NCBI GenBank assembly: GCA_021234155.1
Contig: JAJEKV010000030.1
Location: 940,901 to 1,004,900, forward strand
Source: Isoetes taiwanensis
Taxonomy: Eukaryota > Streptophyta > Lycopodiopsida > Isoetales > Isoetaceae
Length of the DNA: 64,000 nt
Direction: 5' to 3'
The position numbers and the translations under genes are program-made. This document shows, piece by piece, positions 36,158 to 48,529 of this stretch (the first letter of the stretch is position 1; each line of letters begins with the position of its first letter). The notes under the pieces were generated by a model, which was not told where the DNA came from, made no database searches, and saw only the letters and a program-made list of their open reading frames with translations.

Positions 36158-37100
36158 GATCATGTTTGATTCTCCTGCTCCTCGTGGGGATAAGCTTGTA
36201 GAGCGTGGAGTAGAGCCCTTTATGGGAAAACTATCCGATATATCAAGCTTACACAACCGGGTTTTGCACCTAATAAGTCAAATGCTCTCTCAGATGCCTT
36301 GTTGGTTTGCTTTGGAAGACTTTCCAATTGAAATGCAAGTTCCCGAGTTCATGGTGGCTATTGCTAACGGTCGGGGTTGCATCTTTCCCACTCTATTGTC
36401 AATGGTCCTCGTGATTTGTGTATCTCATTTATTTCGCTTCATTACCAAAGTCCATTTATGGTTAGGAGTAGCCCTCGTCCTTTTTAGATATCATCCATCT
36501 TTGCTCAATGGTCCCGAAGTTAGGTAAGATGTTCCCCGATATTGATACTTTTGTCGCTTCTGCCTTTGCTTCTCCCTTGAAGCCCTGTTTCTTTCTTTCT
36601 ATCACTTGACTTTTCGCCACTTTCATCTCTATTGTGGCCACACATCCCTTATCGTGCTCATGTGCCTTCATGTCTTTCTATTGTGTCCTCCACGCCTACT
36701 CAATCAATCCCTTCACCTCCGCCCAACATCAGCCATTTGATGACGAGGTACGTACGTAGATTGCAAGACATTCAAGAGACACAAGAAAGGCGAAATGATG
36801 AATGAGGGATGGCAGCGAGTCGTTTAAAGAAGGCGGCACGAATAAGCATCGCATGTCACATCGCTTTTCCGAAGGCACACATGGAAGGGTTGAGAAGCGG
36901 AGGCTCTCCCTTACACTGGCGGTCAAGATCTGAGAGAGCTGATCTAGAGTGTTCTTCTATTGGGAAGGATGAGCTGAGGCGGAGGCTCTCCTTCGCGGGT
37001 ATCTTACAATGGAAGGGTGGAACAGAGGAGGCTCCCCTACCAATTTTCAAAACACAATGGGCGATCTCCCACTTAATGATGTCTTTGAGATGGATGTAGA
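36158..37100 (+). pseudogene. LINE ORF1 relic, copy A
   Basis: Collinear with the intact ORF1 at 61246-62187 (CWFALEDFPIEMQVPEFMV, YHPSLLNGPE, then the GGSPL-rich tail), but broken by many single-base insertions and losses, several at CTG or CAG positions. Confidence 0.85.
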
Positions 37101-37120
37101 ACATCATCATATATCTTGAT

Positions 37121-37804
37121 GAACATACTATCTTGGAATGTGAGGGGTGTAGCTTCTTCCCCATGTAAAAGGGAGAGGGCTATCTAATTATTTGTCTAAG
37201 TTTCCAATAGATTTTTGTTGTCTTCAAGAGCACAAGTGCTATAAAGGTGGAGTCGAATCGGGCGCAATTGTGGGTCCTCATTACAATGTCTTGGTTAACG
37301 CTTCTAACTCGCAAAAGGCTGGAGTTCTCCTTGCTTGGAAACCTTCCTTTAATGTTACTTTTACTCAAGTAGAGCCCATTTGGGCCGGTGGATAATAGTC
37401 AAATGGATAAATAAGGGGCAAGAGTGGGGAATTGTGAATGTGTACGCACCTAATCGACCCCGTCGGCCAACACGTGGGGCCTTTTACGGACTAAGATTAT
37501 GCGGCTTTCGGTCATAATGTAGCATGGCTACTAGTTGGTGATTTTAATATGGTTGAGTTTGAAGCGGATAGGTGTGGTAGGGGTACACAAGGTTGTTGAG
37601 GATTTGAACATGAGCAAATTAGGCGGCTTGTCTTTGGGATTTCTTGGCAGAATGGTAGAGGTTGGCGGGAGACCGATCTTTTACGTGGTGTAATGTTTGG
37701 ACTGGACCCAGTAGAGCTTTCGCTTCGGCATGATCGTGGGTATTATAATGTAATAGGCCACCAGCTTCTTGGGTAACTTGCAAAGGACAAATATATTTGA
37801 TAGT
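37121..37804 (+). pseudogene. LINE ORF2 endonuclease part, copy A, cut by chromovirus
   Basis: Apurinic-endonuclease-like domain: ILSWNVRGVASSPCK, then FPIDFCCLQEHKCYKGG, VNVYAPN and DRSFTWCN in shifting frames. The sequence is interrupted after ATAGT at 37804, where the chromovirus LTR begins. The matching point in A' is 62885, just before the SDHNP active-site motif. Confidence 0.88.
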
Positions 37805-37959
37805 TGTGACGGCCCGGGGGAATATCGCCATAAACACGATATTCCTCGATCCGCCACCATACAAGTCTATCTTCATAGCCTTGTATACCATAGATTGTGG
37901 CACTAGGGGCATGGCTAAGTTATTCTCATAACTTAGCCAACCATAGGTTAAGCCATTAT

Positions 37960-38023
37960 CCACGTGGCCTTAACCTATTGGGGCACCGCCACCACGGGAC
38001 TCACCCGATTGGTGCCACGTGGC
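37960..38023 (+). promoter_or_regulatory. Two G-box palindromes in the 5' LTR
   Basis: CCACGTGG at 37960-37967 and GCCACGTGGC at 38014-38023, with an ATTGG (CCAAT-type) element between. CACGTG is the core bound by plant bZIP and bHLH factors. They sit about 20-85 bp upstream of the TATA-like box. In the second LTR the first site is kept (54564-54571) and the second is changed to CCGCGTGG. Confidence 0.55.
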
Positions 38024-38043
38024 ATCCTAGGTGGACCCTAACT

Positions 38044-38070
38044 TATATAGGCATAAACCCTAACCCTAGA
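38044..38070 (+). promoter_or_regulatory. TATA box and telo-box of the 5' LTR
   Basis: TATATAGG is followed directly by AAACCCTAACCCTAGA. The latter contains AAACCCTAA, the plant telo-box element found close to transcription starts. The same pair occurs in LTR2 at 54649-54675 (slightly altered). This marks the probable U3/R boundary. Confidence 0.6.
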
Positions 38071-39443
38071 CCTCTTTCCATTCTAGCGCCGAGACTCACC
38101 TACTCGTTGAACCCGTTTTCAACATCGCTTGTCGGGTGGCATGATCGGTGCAAATGCGGCAAAGCAGTAGGTAGAACTCGTTCTTGGAGTAGGAGCGGCA
38201 TCTCGTGAGTCTGGAGACCATGGAGGCACACGGATGCCGAGGGAGGCTTGAGAGAAGCGTGTATGTAGGATAGTAGTTGTGATAGCTCATCCTGAATTAG
38301 CATTCCGGATGTGCGAAGATCTTGTATCTAGAGTAGAGAGCCATCCTAGAACCCATATTCAACATCTTGAACCCTAATCAAGGAACCTAACCATTAGTTA
38401 GTTGTATGATTAGGTTAAGATGTTCTTCTTATGATTATTCTCATGATGTGATGATTATGTGATGATGGTTTGATCATGTTTGCTCCTCTTGTATTGGGAA
38501 GGGGGTAGAGACCTAGAGCCATATGTAGTATGCTCCTAGAGTAGATCCCTTAGTTCCTATTAGTTGCGGCACAGGCATAGGAGCCCACCGGGCTATTGAG
38601 GCTATGATATGACTCTCGGCACCATATAACGGGGCTAGAGGGAAAGTGGAGGGAGGATCCCCGCCGAGTGGGGGCTTCGGGGGATCCCATAGTGGGCTAG
38701 GGCTTATGGTCGGTCACGTGTGGGCGAACATGGGTCCCGACACCTCCCGGGCAATGGTGTTGTTCCCCGCCTCTCGAGAGCTGCAAAGTGTTGGCTTGGC
38801 TCTCGATTTTGGGGGTCACCGGGTGCTAATCGCGGTGTCGCCACCGATTCTCTAGCCCATACGGCACCTCTAGATCTGGGAAGGGGAGATGCAACCCTTC
38901 CGCCTCATCGGACCCGTGGAGATGCAACACAGGTAGTCGATGGGTGATGCCATGGGATTGCGTGATCCGGAAGCTAGGAGTCCCTACGAGAGCCTGATCT
39001 AGCCCATTTTGCAAAGTATGCAAGGAGGGGCCGGATGGAGTTCAACCCTAGCCATTGTTCTATGCCAGCCCTCGCCATTGCCATGACTGCCTGTGCATTT
39101 ATCTTGAGGCCTAGCTTTGGTCAATCATCCTCCTAACGAAGTCCGAGCGTGGTAGGAGCTCTCATGTTTTATGGTTCATGATTATCATCTTTGCCTTGGT
39201 TTATGAGTGATGCACTACCCCTTCGAGGTAGTATTTGTATATGTTGATGCTAGTTCGACGGTTATCGCTTCCGCTATAGGAGCCCATAGGGGAAGGGCGC
39301 CAAGACACCTTTCACAGTGTTCCCTTCCGCACTAAGAGTCACCCTCGAGAGCGGGTAGACTAAGGGCCCATCACGGTTATGAGTGGGATGGGGGGATTTC
39401 GGCCGAAAGTGTATACGCCCGACGTTTAGCGGTGGCGCCACAA

Positions 39444-39456
39444 TGGTATCGAGCGA
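39444..39456 (+). other. Primer-binding site
   Basis: TGGTATCGAGCGA begins one base after the LTR. It matches the initiator-Met tRNA 3' end complement (TGGTATCAGAGC) except for a missing AG-type dinucleotide. The same deviating sequence occurs after LTR2. Confidence 0.75.
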
Positions 39457-40024
39457 TGTTCTTGGTTGACCAAGAACCTAGTAATCAACCATAACCATGA
39501 AGTAGTCTAACAGGCCTATAGGGGTGTGAAATAAACATTTCCACCATGGAACTGGCGAAAATGGGGAAAAAAATTTTTTCTCCTAGGTAGTGGGTCAGGA
39601 CTTAGGTTAAGTGTTAGACGAAAGTTGAAAGAGTCAAACTCATCTTCTAGTAAATTTGGAGTGAAAATTATGCATCTGCATCAAATTTCACCTAAAATGG
39701 GTCAAGAATCATGCCAATCGGAGACCGTGTGAAAATGGCGAAAAGCAAATTCATAAAATTGCACTCGAACCATTAGAAAAATTGAAAATTTAAGTATAAT
39801 ATCAATTAATATAGATTTAACATATACATTAATAATTAAGTAATTACTAAATATCTTGTAATTAATAAGGGGGCTAATAAATAGGGGTAATTATGGTAGG
39901 AGAATATTCCCGGGGACCCTCCTTTTTTAAATATCTGACACCTCATTCTCTCTCTCCAACCCTTCCCTTCACCTCTCTCTTGCTCAGCCTTGCCTTACGT
40001 CACCCATTCCACGAACCACAAGAT

Positions 40025-41111
40025 ATGCCCGCGCACCAAACAAACAGCTAGGAAGTTTGGTGGCCCTCCCACCTCTCTATGGCCTTGGTGGCGGCTCAAT
40101 TCGCGTGAAGAAAGTTCTCGAAAGTACCTTCTACGAAGCCCGGGAAAGGAATCGCCCTCAAGCAGCGGCGGCGTGACCAGAGCTTTCCACGATGCGAGAG
40201 CAGCCCCGAAAGCAGCCCCCGTCCGGCGGGGAACACAAAACCGGACGAGTTCGCGCCCGCCGGGGCCTCGGACACCGGAGGTGGAGAGTGCGGGTTGAAG
40301 AACAGGTGGAGGAAGTACCACCACCACCAGACGGCGGGCCCTTCGGGCCCAAAAGAAGGGGAAGCTGAAAAGGGCCGAGGAGAGGGCCGGCCAGAAGAAG
40401 CTGAGCCGAAAAGGAGCCTTTAGGAGCAAGAAAGGCGATTTAAGAGAAGGAACGACGGCCTCGGGCCGGACCGGTCAGCATTGAAGAGCCCACAGGAGGT
40501 TTCGCAAGTGAGGAAGAGGAGGAGGGAGGGGGCAACAGGATTCCTCGACCGCTTAGGCCACCCTGACCCCAGTGGGCTTGAACCACCTGGGCGTGGTGGA
40601 AGAAGCAAAGGTAGGGAGCGCCATTCGGCCTCCACAGGACCGTGAAGCCGGTTTTGTAAGTGATGAGACATGAAGGAGCACTCCTCTGGGCTGCTGGACG
40701 AGGTACAACAGCGGGTACCCCTCACGCCAGAGGGTGCACACAAGCCAGGAGGGCTACAGTCCAAGAAGAACCAGCCTGCCACCCCCCTACCCAGGGCCGG
40801 AAAACCAAGAGGGTTCACCACCAGCCTGGAATGTTATGACACGCCCGGTGTTTAGGGAGATTCGGCACTTCGGATGTACGCGAATCTCACGATAAGCGGA
40901 AGGCGCCCTTCGGCGTCTCCTTAGAGAGGTGTTGCAGCGGTTCGGACCGATTATAGGGTTACCCCTCTAATGACCGGGCCTGCCGAAGAGGCTCCGGCGA
41001 GGCGGGTCCGGCTCTTGAGGAAAGGAACCTTTCAAGCTATCCATGCTAAAGAGAGTTACCCTTATGCCCTAAGGATATTCACCAGTACGGAGGATTCAAG
41101 AGAGGCCTTAG
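40025..41111 (+). pseudogene. Histone-H3-like ORF of the chromovirus, copy 1
   Basis: Same gene as 56624-57704, but with more indels. The ATG region reads atgcccgcgcaccaaacaaacagctaggaag-like text that matches the H3 tail codons of copy 2 with one extra base. The histone fold is visible as RPVFREIRHFG (about 40842-40875), ALRRLLREV (about 40918-40945), then [10 protein letters not shown] and the RRI..ERP end, out of frame with one another. The stop TAG is at 41109. A transcript-like AT-rich tail follows. Between tail and fold lies a long basic and Pro/Glu-rich linker. The unit is about 357 codons long; ordinary H3 has 136. It lies in the leader between primer site and gag. Confidence 0.72.
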
Positions 41112-42364
41112 GCCTCAAAATTTTGTAAATTTTGTTAGAAAAGAAACTCCCATGTAATTGTGTTTTTCTTATTAATATAAAAGTTACTTTCCCTCGTAAA
41201 TTAGAAAAATGTTTGTATGCTTGAAATATAGGGAAATAGAACCCAATTGTGGTAGAATTCTTCATAGCATGCCCAGGAAACACCCCAGAAATCATGGCTA
41301 CAACAAAATTTAGCAAAAAAAATCATCAAAAAATGTCGAGAAATAGGGTGAGACCGGCGCCCTAAGGCCCTGCGTCCAAGAAGCTGGCCCAAGTTCCTTG
41401 GCGGATTCAACCGGACGGGCCCCAAAATCATGCTTTTAGATGTCGCTTTGGTTTCAAAATAAGTTGCTAGTTAGGTTAGAATTCAGCCTAATTAGCCATA
41501 TTAGCATCTTTTAAATTCTGTGAATGACCAAAAATTGGCTCCAAAACAGGCTAACCGGGTGGAGACCGGGCTAAACGCTGTTCAAGGCCTCACACGCTGA
41601 GGCCATCCGCTACGATTTCTACTATCGCAAATTTAGCATCTTTAGTCTAAATTAGCCAAATTTGATCCAACAAATTGCCATGTAGTATTTCTTGCTTTGT
41701 TTTTGCTTAAGTTTGTACACTTCATGGTAGTTCATTTGGACACCCAGATTTCATAGAACTAAGGTCATTCTTTAGGTAGGTACCTTTTTTAACTTAACCC
41801 CGAGGTCACCCATAGTCTATAAAAAAATAGGTCCCATTTCGCTATTTTTCCTTTCTACTTAATCGCCCCTGCCTTTTTAAATTTTTCTTCAACCTCCACC
41901 TGATCCTTTAAGCCATTTTCTACACCTTTGTTCCGCCTAATGGCCAAAGAACTTCGGAGAGATGGTACAATGCAGCAAGTCATGTCCATCGGGAAATTTC
42001 CTCAGATCAAGCCTTCTTTTCGGTTTGATCACTTGTTTACCCTTCATGCAACCTTGACTAGAACACCTACTACACCTGACATTATGTGCCAATATGACCA
42101 ACAGGTCCCGCCTTTGGAAGTTGGGATCCGCCTCCTGTGGGAGGGAATTGGGTTTCCTTTGAGACACTTACCCAAGCCTTAGGTCGAGAGTTGGCGTGAT
42201 CCAAAGGCAAGATGTACTTATGGATAGGACTAGGACCATGCCGACATGACCCGGCAGATAATAGGCATAGGTACTCTTCACCGTGACAGCCCCCAGTCTC
42301 TTTCATGCACTATAAGTCAATCAACAAAGTAGGGGAACCCTCTCATTCAGCCCCTGACTTAGCC
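41112..42364 (+). other. Chromovirus spacer between H3-like ORF and gag-pol
   Basis: The first 150 bases (TGTAATTGTG, TTATTAATATAAAAGTT) look like a plant mRNA 3' UTR and recur after copy 2. Later an 84-codon ORF at 41928-42182 (MAKELRRDGTMQQVM) has no recognised family. The stretch from 41563 on has no second copy, because the element breaks off at 58151. Confidence 0.45.
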
Positions 42365-42483
42365 ACTTGATACCTTGAGGGGCCCGTGATCAAATCCCGA
42401 CATAGAGTCCTCATCATCACTATGGCACCCACGCCAAAAGGTCCATCTCTACGATCCATGAAGACTCACGAAGCAACAGTGGA

Positions 42484-43460
42484 GTGAACCTTTAATGGGA
42501 GAGCAGGGAGGCAACAAGAATGCGGAGGGTATGCTGAGGCATGACGACGACGGAGAACAGCCATCGACCCACCCGCAAGATCACAAACTTTTGTCACCCG
42601 ATAGTCATCGACGGGAGGAGTACATTTTTATGAACGACATCCTCAACTTGTCCTTATCGGTTGAACAGAATGGTTCTAATCGACGGAGCCTTTTGGGCAT
42701 GATATACTCGAAGCTATACGCATCTCATCAATTACTCATACCGTGATTCCAAGGAGTCATGAGAGACATCTTTATGTCAGGGGAGACACTTCGCCTGGTT
42801 AAGAAATTTCTATCACAGATAAGGAGATCTATTGACGCCAGAACCTATCATCTCGAGGAGGAGTCCGCCAGACATGCAGCACACCTTGCCAAACCAGGAA
42901 GGCCCAAGCTCGCTGCACGCCTCGAGCCGAGTAAGGAGGAAGGTCCAAAGAAGATCAACTTGGACAATGCAACCAGATGTGGAGGATCCGGCGAAGACTC
43001 CATGGCGGGATGCCTACGGGCGGAAGGTGTTCTGAGGGAAGGGTAACGATCAAGCGAGGGCGTAGGGAAAAGACGCAAGACTTCGCTTACTTCATCTTCC
43101 AGCCCTCACCAAGGGCAAATGATGGGCCTTCCACATGGAGTTCATCTAAGGGGAAGGAATCCGGCACTTCTCTATAGCACTTCTGCTTCAGCAAAGACTC
43201 AAGATATACGCCTATGCCATCGTTACATCATTCTTTCACCGTAAGTGGCAGGCCCATTGCCTCCCCGACTTTTGTGAGAGGGCACCTTAGGGACGCAACA
43301 CTTTCGGCAAAGAATAAAGACCGAACTTCCGAACCTGAGATGGCCCCAGCACTTGAAGGAAGATCGATTTGGTGGAACATCTTACAAATAAACCTCGACA
43401 AAGGCCTCCCGATTCGGTGGATGTCAAGAACTTCTTCGTGCTTTCGGGAGGCCATCAATA
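42484..43460 (+). pseudogene. Leader ORF region before gag core, unit 1
   Basis: Coding-like text (GGNKNAEGMLRHDDD, LEEESARHAAHLAKPG) in changing frames, repeated in unit 2. It could be the gag N-terminus. No domain is recognised. Confidence 0.4.
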
Positions 43461-43690
43461 ATTGTGAAATTTTCTTAAGTTTTGTGCTAAATGTTTCGCG
43501 CGGTACCCATTATGCTAAGATATATCTACCTTATCATGTAATCCTTATGTATTAATGACTATTAACCGCTTTTGTCAATGTAAGGCTTTTTGTATGATTT
43601 CTTTATAACTAAAGATAATTCATATTTGCAAGTAAAATTGATCAACATCTAACCCAAATAAAATGTATTGATGATCAATCCTGCAAAGAA
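43461..43690. other. AT-rich spacer inside gag-pol, unit 1
   Basis: About 230 bp of AT-rich, non-coding sequence (TTTTCTTAAGTTTTGTGC, CAACATCTAACCCAAATAAA) inside the gag region. The counterpart at 48530-48750 is nearly identical, while flanking GC-rich coding DNA differs at many places. It may be an intron, a former 3' UTR, or a regulatory spacer. Confidence 0.6.
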
Positions 43691-44935
43691 AGGAACTCAA
43701 GTGTGGATCTCAAGACCAAAGACCGACCACGAATTGGGTACCAAGGAACTTGTTTGGGGGAACAAGAAGATTTTGAGCAAAAGATATGTCACCAGAGAGG
43801 CGCTCAACGCAAGGTTGGTGCGATGAGGAACCAAATGCAACATCTCATCAACCTGGCTTACACCTCTCATGAATGCACAGTGAAGATGGTCCTCCACCTC
43901 CACCTTGTTTTCCTGTGGTGGTGAAGTCCCCACAGAAGGGAGGGCAACCAGGGAACGCCAAAGGGGTGGATAGGGAGAAGGAAGAGGAGAAACTGCGAGT
44001 CCATCATCATCTAGCTCCACTCTCACTGATAGCCTTCCAAGGATGTTCCTCAAGCCCGCTCGACAACCCGGCACACCTAAAGCAAGGAAAAGAGCAAGAA
44101 AGACGATGTTATCGTAAAAAGGTGGATAGTGCTATGAGCAATGTATGGAAGACAAGGAAGCCCTACCGCCGTGGAAAGACGCATCGTGTATGGAGGTCGG
44201 CATGGCTTGATGAGAATTTGGCAACTCATACTTAGATGAAAGACAAGGACATAGGGGAAAGTTGCTACAAAATTAACCTTATTGGACCGCAAGGATCCGT
44301 GGAAGGGATATGCTAAGTCCAACAAGTTTAAGAGGAACAATTGCGTGTTTAAGACCTTCAAATAGTTAGGCTTTCCGCAAGCACTATGTGCCAAGATTCA
44401 TACTAGTAGACAGATTCAAAGAAGCTTTTACAGTATTGAATCAGTGGTAGCTTATCAAGGGCTGGCATACCAAGAATTTATGAGGCTCAAAGCCGTAAGA
44501 TGTTCCCGGAGTCTCGAGAGGCAAGCCGTGGATACTTACATTGAGGGGGTCAATCAACAAACATCAAGAGGCTTGTTAGAGCAATCAACCCAAGTCAGCT
44601 TTGCACAGCCAAAGATAAAAGCTATAAGTTTGAAGAGGGCAACCAAAGAACTCCAAAGAGAAACAACAACCTTGGGTAAGAGAGTTCAAACAAGTAGCAC
44701 GGGCAATATCGTGGTAAGTAATCAAGGCCTACACCATCGTGGAGTCAAGAAGAAAGGTAAGGGTCGAACAAAGCTTTTGGGGACCGTAGCCGCGCCGCAA
44801 TGCATCAGGTTTCAAGCCGCCGCCTGCATAGCGGCCGGGCTGAAAAAGAGACAGAATGCATTGAGAAAAAGTTATGTTTCACCCGCAGCACCGGGAATTA
44901 CGATTGTCCATTCGCCATGTCCATTGGCGTAACTC
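43691..44935 (+). pseudogene. Chromovirus gag, unit 1
   Basis: Capsid-type gag. Recognisable text: RNQMQHLI, the retrotrans_gag part with IGPARIWWKGYAKSNK-like frames (44275-44330), EFMRLK, LERQAVDTYIEG (44510-44550). A basic C-terminal region follows (44590-44800), where a zinc knuckle would be expected; the cysteines are not clear. Frameshifted. Confidence 0.75.
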
Positions 44936-45039
44936 TTTCCGATTGGGACTCTCAACGTGTTTTTCGAGGACTAATTTTACCCGCAAATAGGAGGGCCGGA
45001 CTTCATAGATGGTGGAGTGCCATATATATAAAAACATTG

Positions 45040-46920
45040 AGACAGTGATATAGAGAATCGGGCCACCGTTATCGCCTTTTGGATCTGGATTATAGATAGT
45101 AATCCTTATGTAGTCCTTATAGATAATGTAGCTCTCATATAATTTTGCATCTCCTAGATTATTCGCCTTAATGAAGAACAAGGTATTGAAGTCTAAGCCA
45201 AGGCCAAGATATGGCAAACGTTTCTATCTCGACACACTAAGGGGAGGGAGGATCACCTTTGACATAGACCTTAGTGGGGCTAAGTGGGCCAATGGAGCAG
45301 AAGTCATGGACATCTAAGATATGATCCGATAGTGGGGATGGAATTTTTGAAGCCAAATAAAAGCCATGATTGATTAAGACCGAATGAAGTCACCATGACG
45401 GCAATCAGATGGCAAGAAATTGATGGTGAAAGGTAAGAAGCTAGATTCTCCCATGCAAAGTAGTTTTTTTGAAGCAGCCTAAGGAAGAGTATAGAAAAGA
45501 ATAAGGTGGACTACATCTTGGAGGATGGAAGCAGCTGAGCCGTGCAAGCAGAGGGAAATGACCCAAAGGGGAATCGGGCCCTGCAGCATAGCAAGGCTTA
45601 TTTTAGAGTTCAAGGATGTATTTCCTGATGAAATCCCGCAAATGCCAATCTTTATAGGGGTGTGGAATGGAGATCACATTGGCTCCCGGATGCGGGTTTT
45701 TCCACCAAGAAGGTGCCATATAGAATGAGCACCCTGCGTAATTGATTGCCTTCAAGTGCGATTCGTGAATTGCTCGAAGCTTGATTTATAAGAGCAAGTG
45801 TGTCCCTTCTCGAGCACTCATACTCTTTGTGAAGAAGAAAGATGGGAGCTTAAGAATGTGCATAGACTATCGCCGCCTTTAATAAGCGCATGATAAAGAA
45901 CAAGTATACATTGCCAAGGGCGTATGATCTAATGGACCAAGCTTATAAGGAGCAAAGGTATTTCTAAAATTGATTTGAGGTCGATACCATCGATAAGAAT
46001 AAAAAGAAAAAGGATATCCATAAGAATCGCCGTAACGAGGATGGTCATTTTGAGTTTGGCTTAATGCCCTTTGACTATCGGTGAATGCTCCAAAGAACGC
46101 TTATGCCATGAACCCATTATCTTCAGACTTCTTTTGATGAGTTTGTTATCGGTACTTCTTCGGACGACATCCTAATCTACAAAAAGTCCCTTGAGGAGCA
46201 TTGTCGATCTCGTAGAAAGTGTTGGTAGTTTCGAGACGCCATCGGCTGTATGGGAAGCTCTCTATGCCACTTTTGCAACAAAGCCGAAAGTGGAGTATTT
46301 GGGGCATGTAGTAACATCATCCGAGGGAATCTCCACGATCCATCATCTAAGATTGAGGCAATAGCTGATTGGCCAGCCCAAAGGAATGTATGCAAGAAGT
46401 TTCTTGCCATGGATATTGGCTGTAAAGTTCGAAGGACTTTGCTAAGGGCCCTCCGGCTCCCGGACCTCACTAAGGCCAAGAAGATTAAGGATTGACCAGC
46501 CATTGGTTAGAGAAAGTCCAAGCTTCGAGAAGCTTAAAGAGGGCCTTAACAACGTTAATCAAGCGTTTTGTTCTTCCTGATCCGAAAGTAAAGATACAAG
46601 TTGAAAGCAAAAAACGATGCAAGCAAGATAGCAACAGGCGCCTTTGATGCAAGAAGGAAGGGTAGTTGCCTACCACTCGAAGAAGATGAACCACGACAGC
46701 AACGCTTACCCAACCCATGATCGTGAGTTGCCAGCCATTGTCGGCATTGAGGATATGGAGGCATTATCGGAAGGAAGTTTCAGCTTTGATATCGATCACC
46801 GTGAGCCTTCAAGATTTTTTTCACCCAGCCACCCTCAACTTAAGGCAAAGGAGGTGGATGGAATTCCTTGAGGAGTATGATTTTTGATATTATATATAAG
46901 CCCGGTAAGCTTATTGTTGT
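45040..46920 (+). pseudogene. Chromovirus protease, RT and RNase H, unit 1
   Basis: The protease active site is damaged: the DTG codons of unit 2 (50196-50204) are here AGATAATG, a loss of CTGG. RT: EFKDVFPDEI (about 45605-45640), FGLSNAP-like fragments, a broken version of the FFDDI box at about 46150-46175, then YLGHVV-like text at 46296-46320. RNase H: HSKKMNHDSNAYPTHDREL (about 46672-46730). All in multiple frames. Confidence 0.8.
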
Positions 46921-46929
46921 AGCGTGATG

Positions 46930-47434
46930 CCCTCCGGTGGAGACCATTTCTGCATAAAGGATGCATTGTAATGCGCATTTCCACTTTTTCGAAAGTGAGT
47001 TTGGCAAGAAGATTGAGGAGTCCTTGCCAACGTGATGTGGACTTCCGCGAGGTATGGGAAAGTCTTTCCAAGGAAGCCGAATGAAGGAGCGGAAGCCTTC
47101 AAGCATTATAAGAAGGAAGGCAACCTCGCTTTATCACAAGCATAAGTTGTGTGTGCCCGAATCATCGTGGGTAAGGAAGCTAATTCTTCATGACACACAT
47201 AATGCCTCAATAGCAGTGGCATATATGGCTTGGCGAAGACCTATTTCAAGATTCAAGCAGCTACTGCCAGAATGAAGAGGCGATAGCTTTATTATATTCG
47301 GATTGCCGCTATGTCGTCAGACACCAAATGAAAGAACCCCGGATTCCGTGTGCTCATTGGGGTGCCAAATGCAAAGTGGAGGTCAAGCATGGATTTCATC
47401 ACGTGTCTCCTTAGAACTCTTCGAGGCAGTTACG
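46930..47434 (+). pseudogene. Chromovirus integrase N-terminus, unit 1 (cut)
   Basis: Contains HKLCVPES, LILHDTHN and the HWGAKCKVEV-like segment, then stops at the tandem junction near 47434 before the second and third catalytic acidic residues. Confidence 0.75.
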
Positions 47435-48529
47435 TATTTGCTGATCAAATCCACAGATATAGGAGTCCTCGCCCCTCTACGAATACTACTTAAGCGCGGC
47501 GGTCCGGGGGCACCATCTCCCCGGATCCATAGAGACTACGGCGTAGAATGAGAACCGAGAATGGGGAGGCGAGGGGAGGCAACAAGAATGCGAGGAGGTA
47601 TCGTTGAGGCATGGCGGCGGCGTGAGAGGCGCGGCCTCTGGAGCACCCGGTCGGCATCCACTGACTTAATCACTTGGAAGTAGTCGCCGGCGAGGAGGTA
47701 CATTTCGCGAATGACATCACTCAACTTGTCCCTCTTGCAGCCGAGAGCAGGGTCTTGGTCAGCCGACTCTTAGGCACTTGTGCTTACCGCAGGAAAACCT
47801 GAGACCTCATCTAGGCTACTCATACGAGATTCAAAGGGGCTGGCGGAGGAACATTCTTATCTTTGGGAGACAATGTAGGACATAGCGGCTATCCCGGCCA
47901 GAGATAAAGGGAGATCTATTGGCAGACTATCATCTCGAGAGGAGGAGTTCCGGTGATCTGAGCACACTCTACAAGCAGGGGAAGGGCCCAAGCTCAAGCC
48001 GGACCCGGTTGAGCGAGGAGTATGAGGGAAGAGGTCAGCGGCATCAACGGACAATGCAACCCGGCATGTGGAGGGATCATGAAGACACATTAAGCGTGGA
48101 TACCCTACGGTGAAGCAACTTCGGAAGGAAGAGCCTTTGAATCATGGCGTAGGGAAGGGCCGCGGCTGGCTATCTTCGACCCTCGGCCAGGGCAAATGAT
48201 AGTCTTCCCAAGGAAGTTATTGGGGGAAAAATCCGTGGCACTTCTCATAGCACTTTAGGGCTTCGGGCGCTTTTCGAAGATATCGCCCATACCCGATCCC
48301 ACATCCATTCTTTTCAAGGCGGTCGGCGCTCCATTTACCTCGACTTTAGAGGGCACAGCAGGGGCCTTAACACTTCGATGGTAGCGGCAGCGCCACGGAA
48401 CTTAGGAACCGGAGATGGCGAGCACGAGAAGGAAGATCGGCCGAGGAACATCTTTCGCGCAACCTCGACAAAAGGCCTGGATTCCGGGGATGTCAAAAGA
48501 ACTTCTTGAGGAGCTTCGGGAGGCCAGCG
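47435..48529 (+). pseudogene. Leader ORF region before gag core, unit 2
   Basis: Counterpart of 42380-43460. Coding-like text in changing frames; family unknown. Begins right at the tandem junction. Confidence 0.4.

Larger units (their letters stand above)
31738..37804. repeat. Duplicated segment, copy A
   Basis: Collinear with 58152-62886: same minus-strand ORF relic, same two minisatellite blocks, same hAT-type insertion, same LINE 5' half. The left limit is CCGATACTCAAATTAC in both. The right limit of A is set by the chromovirus LTR at 37805. A is about 1.33 kb longer because of an LTR-like insertion at 33736-35066. Confidence 0.9.
37805..39442 (+). repeat. Chromovirus 5' LTR
   Basis: Starts TGTGACGGCCC, ends GCGCCACA, 1638 bp. 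It is collinear with 54405-56045 (1641 bp). The left border is confirmed by the uninterrupted LINE at 62881. The right border is confirmed by the primer-binding site one base later. Confidence 0.9.
42365..47434 (+). repeat. gag-pol tandem duplication, unit 1
   Basis: Collinear with 47435-52500 at an offset of about 5055 bp (GATCAAATCC at 42388 and 47443). The unit ends inside the integrase, so the integrase C-terminus and chromodomain are missing. Differences between units are mainly short indels. Confidence 0.85.

Noticed and set aside
36856-37164. 102-codon minus-strand ORF in the LINE
   Set aside because: Antisense to LINE ORF1 and the start of ORF2; shadow.
38055-38070. Interstitial telomere repeat
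   Set aside because: Only about two CCCTAA units; better explained as a promoter telo-box in the LTR.
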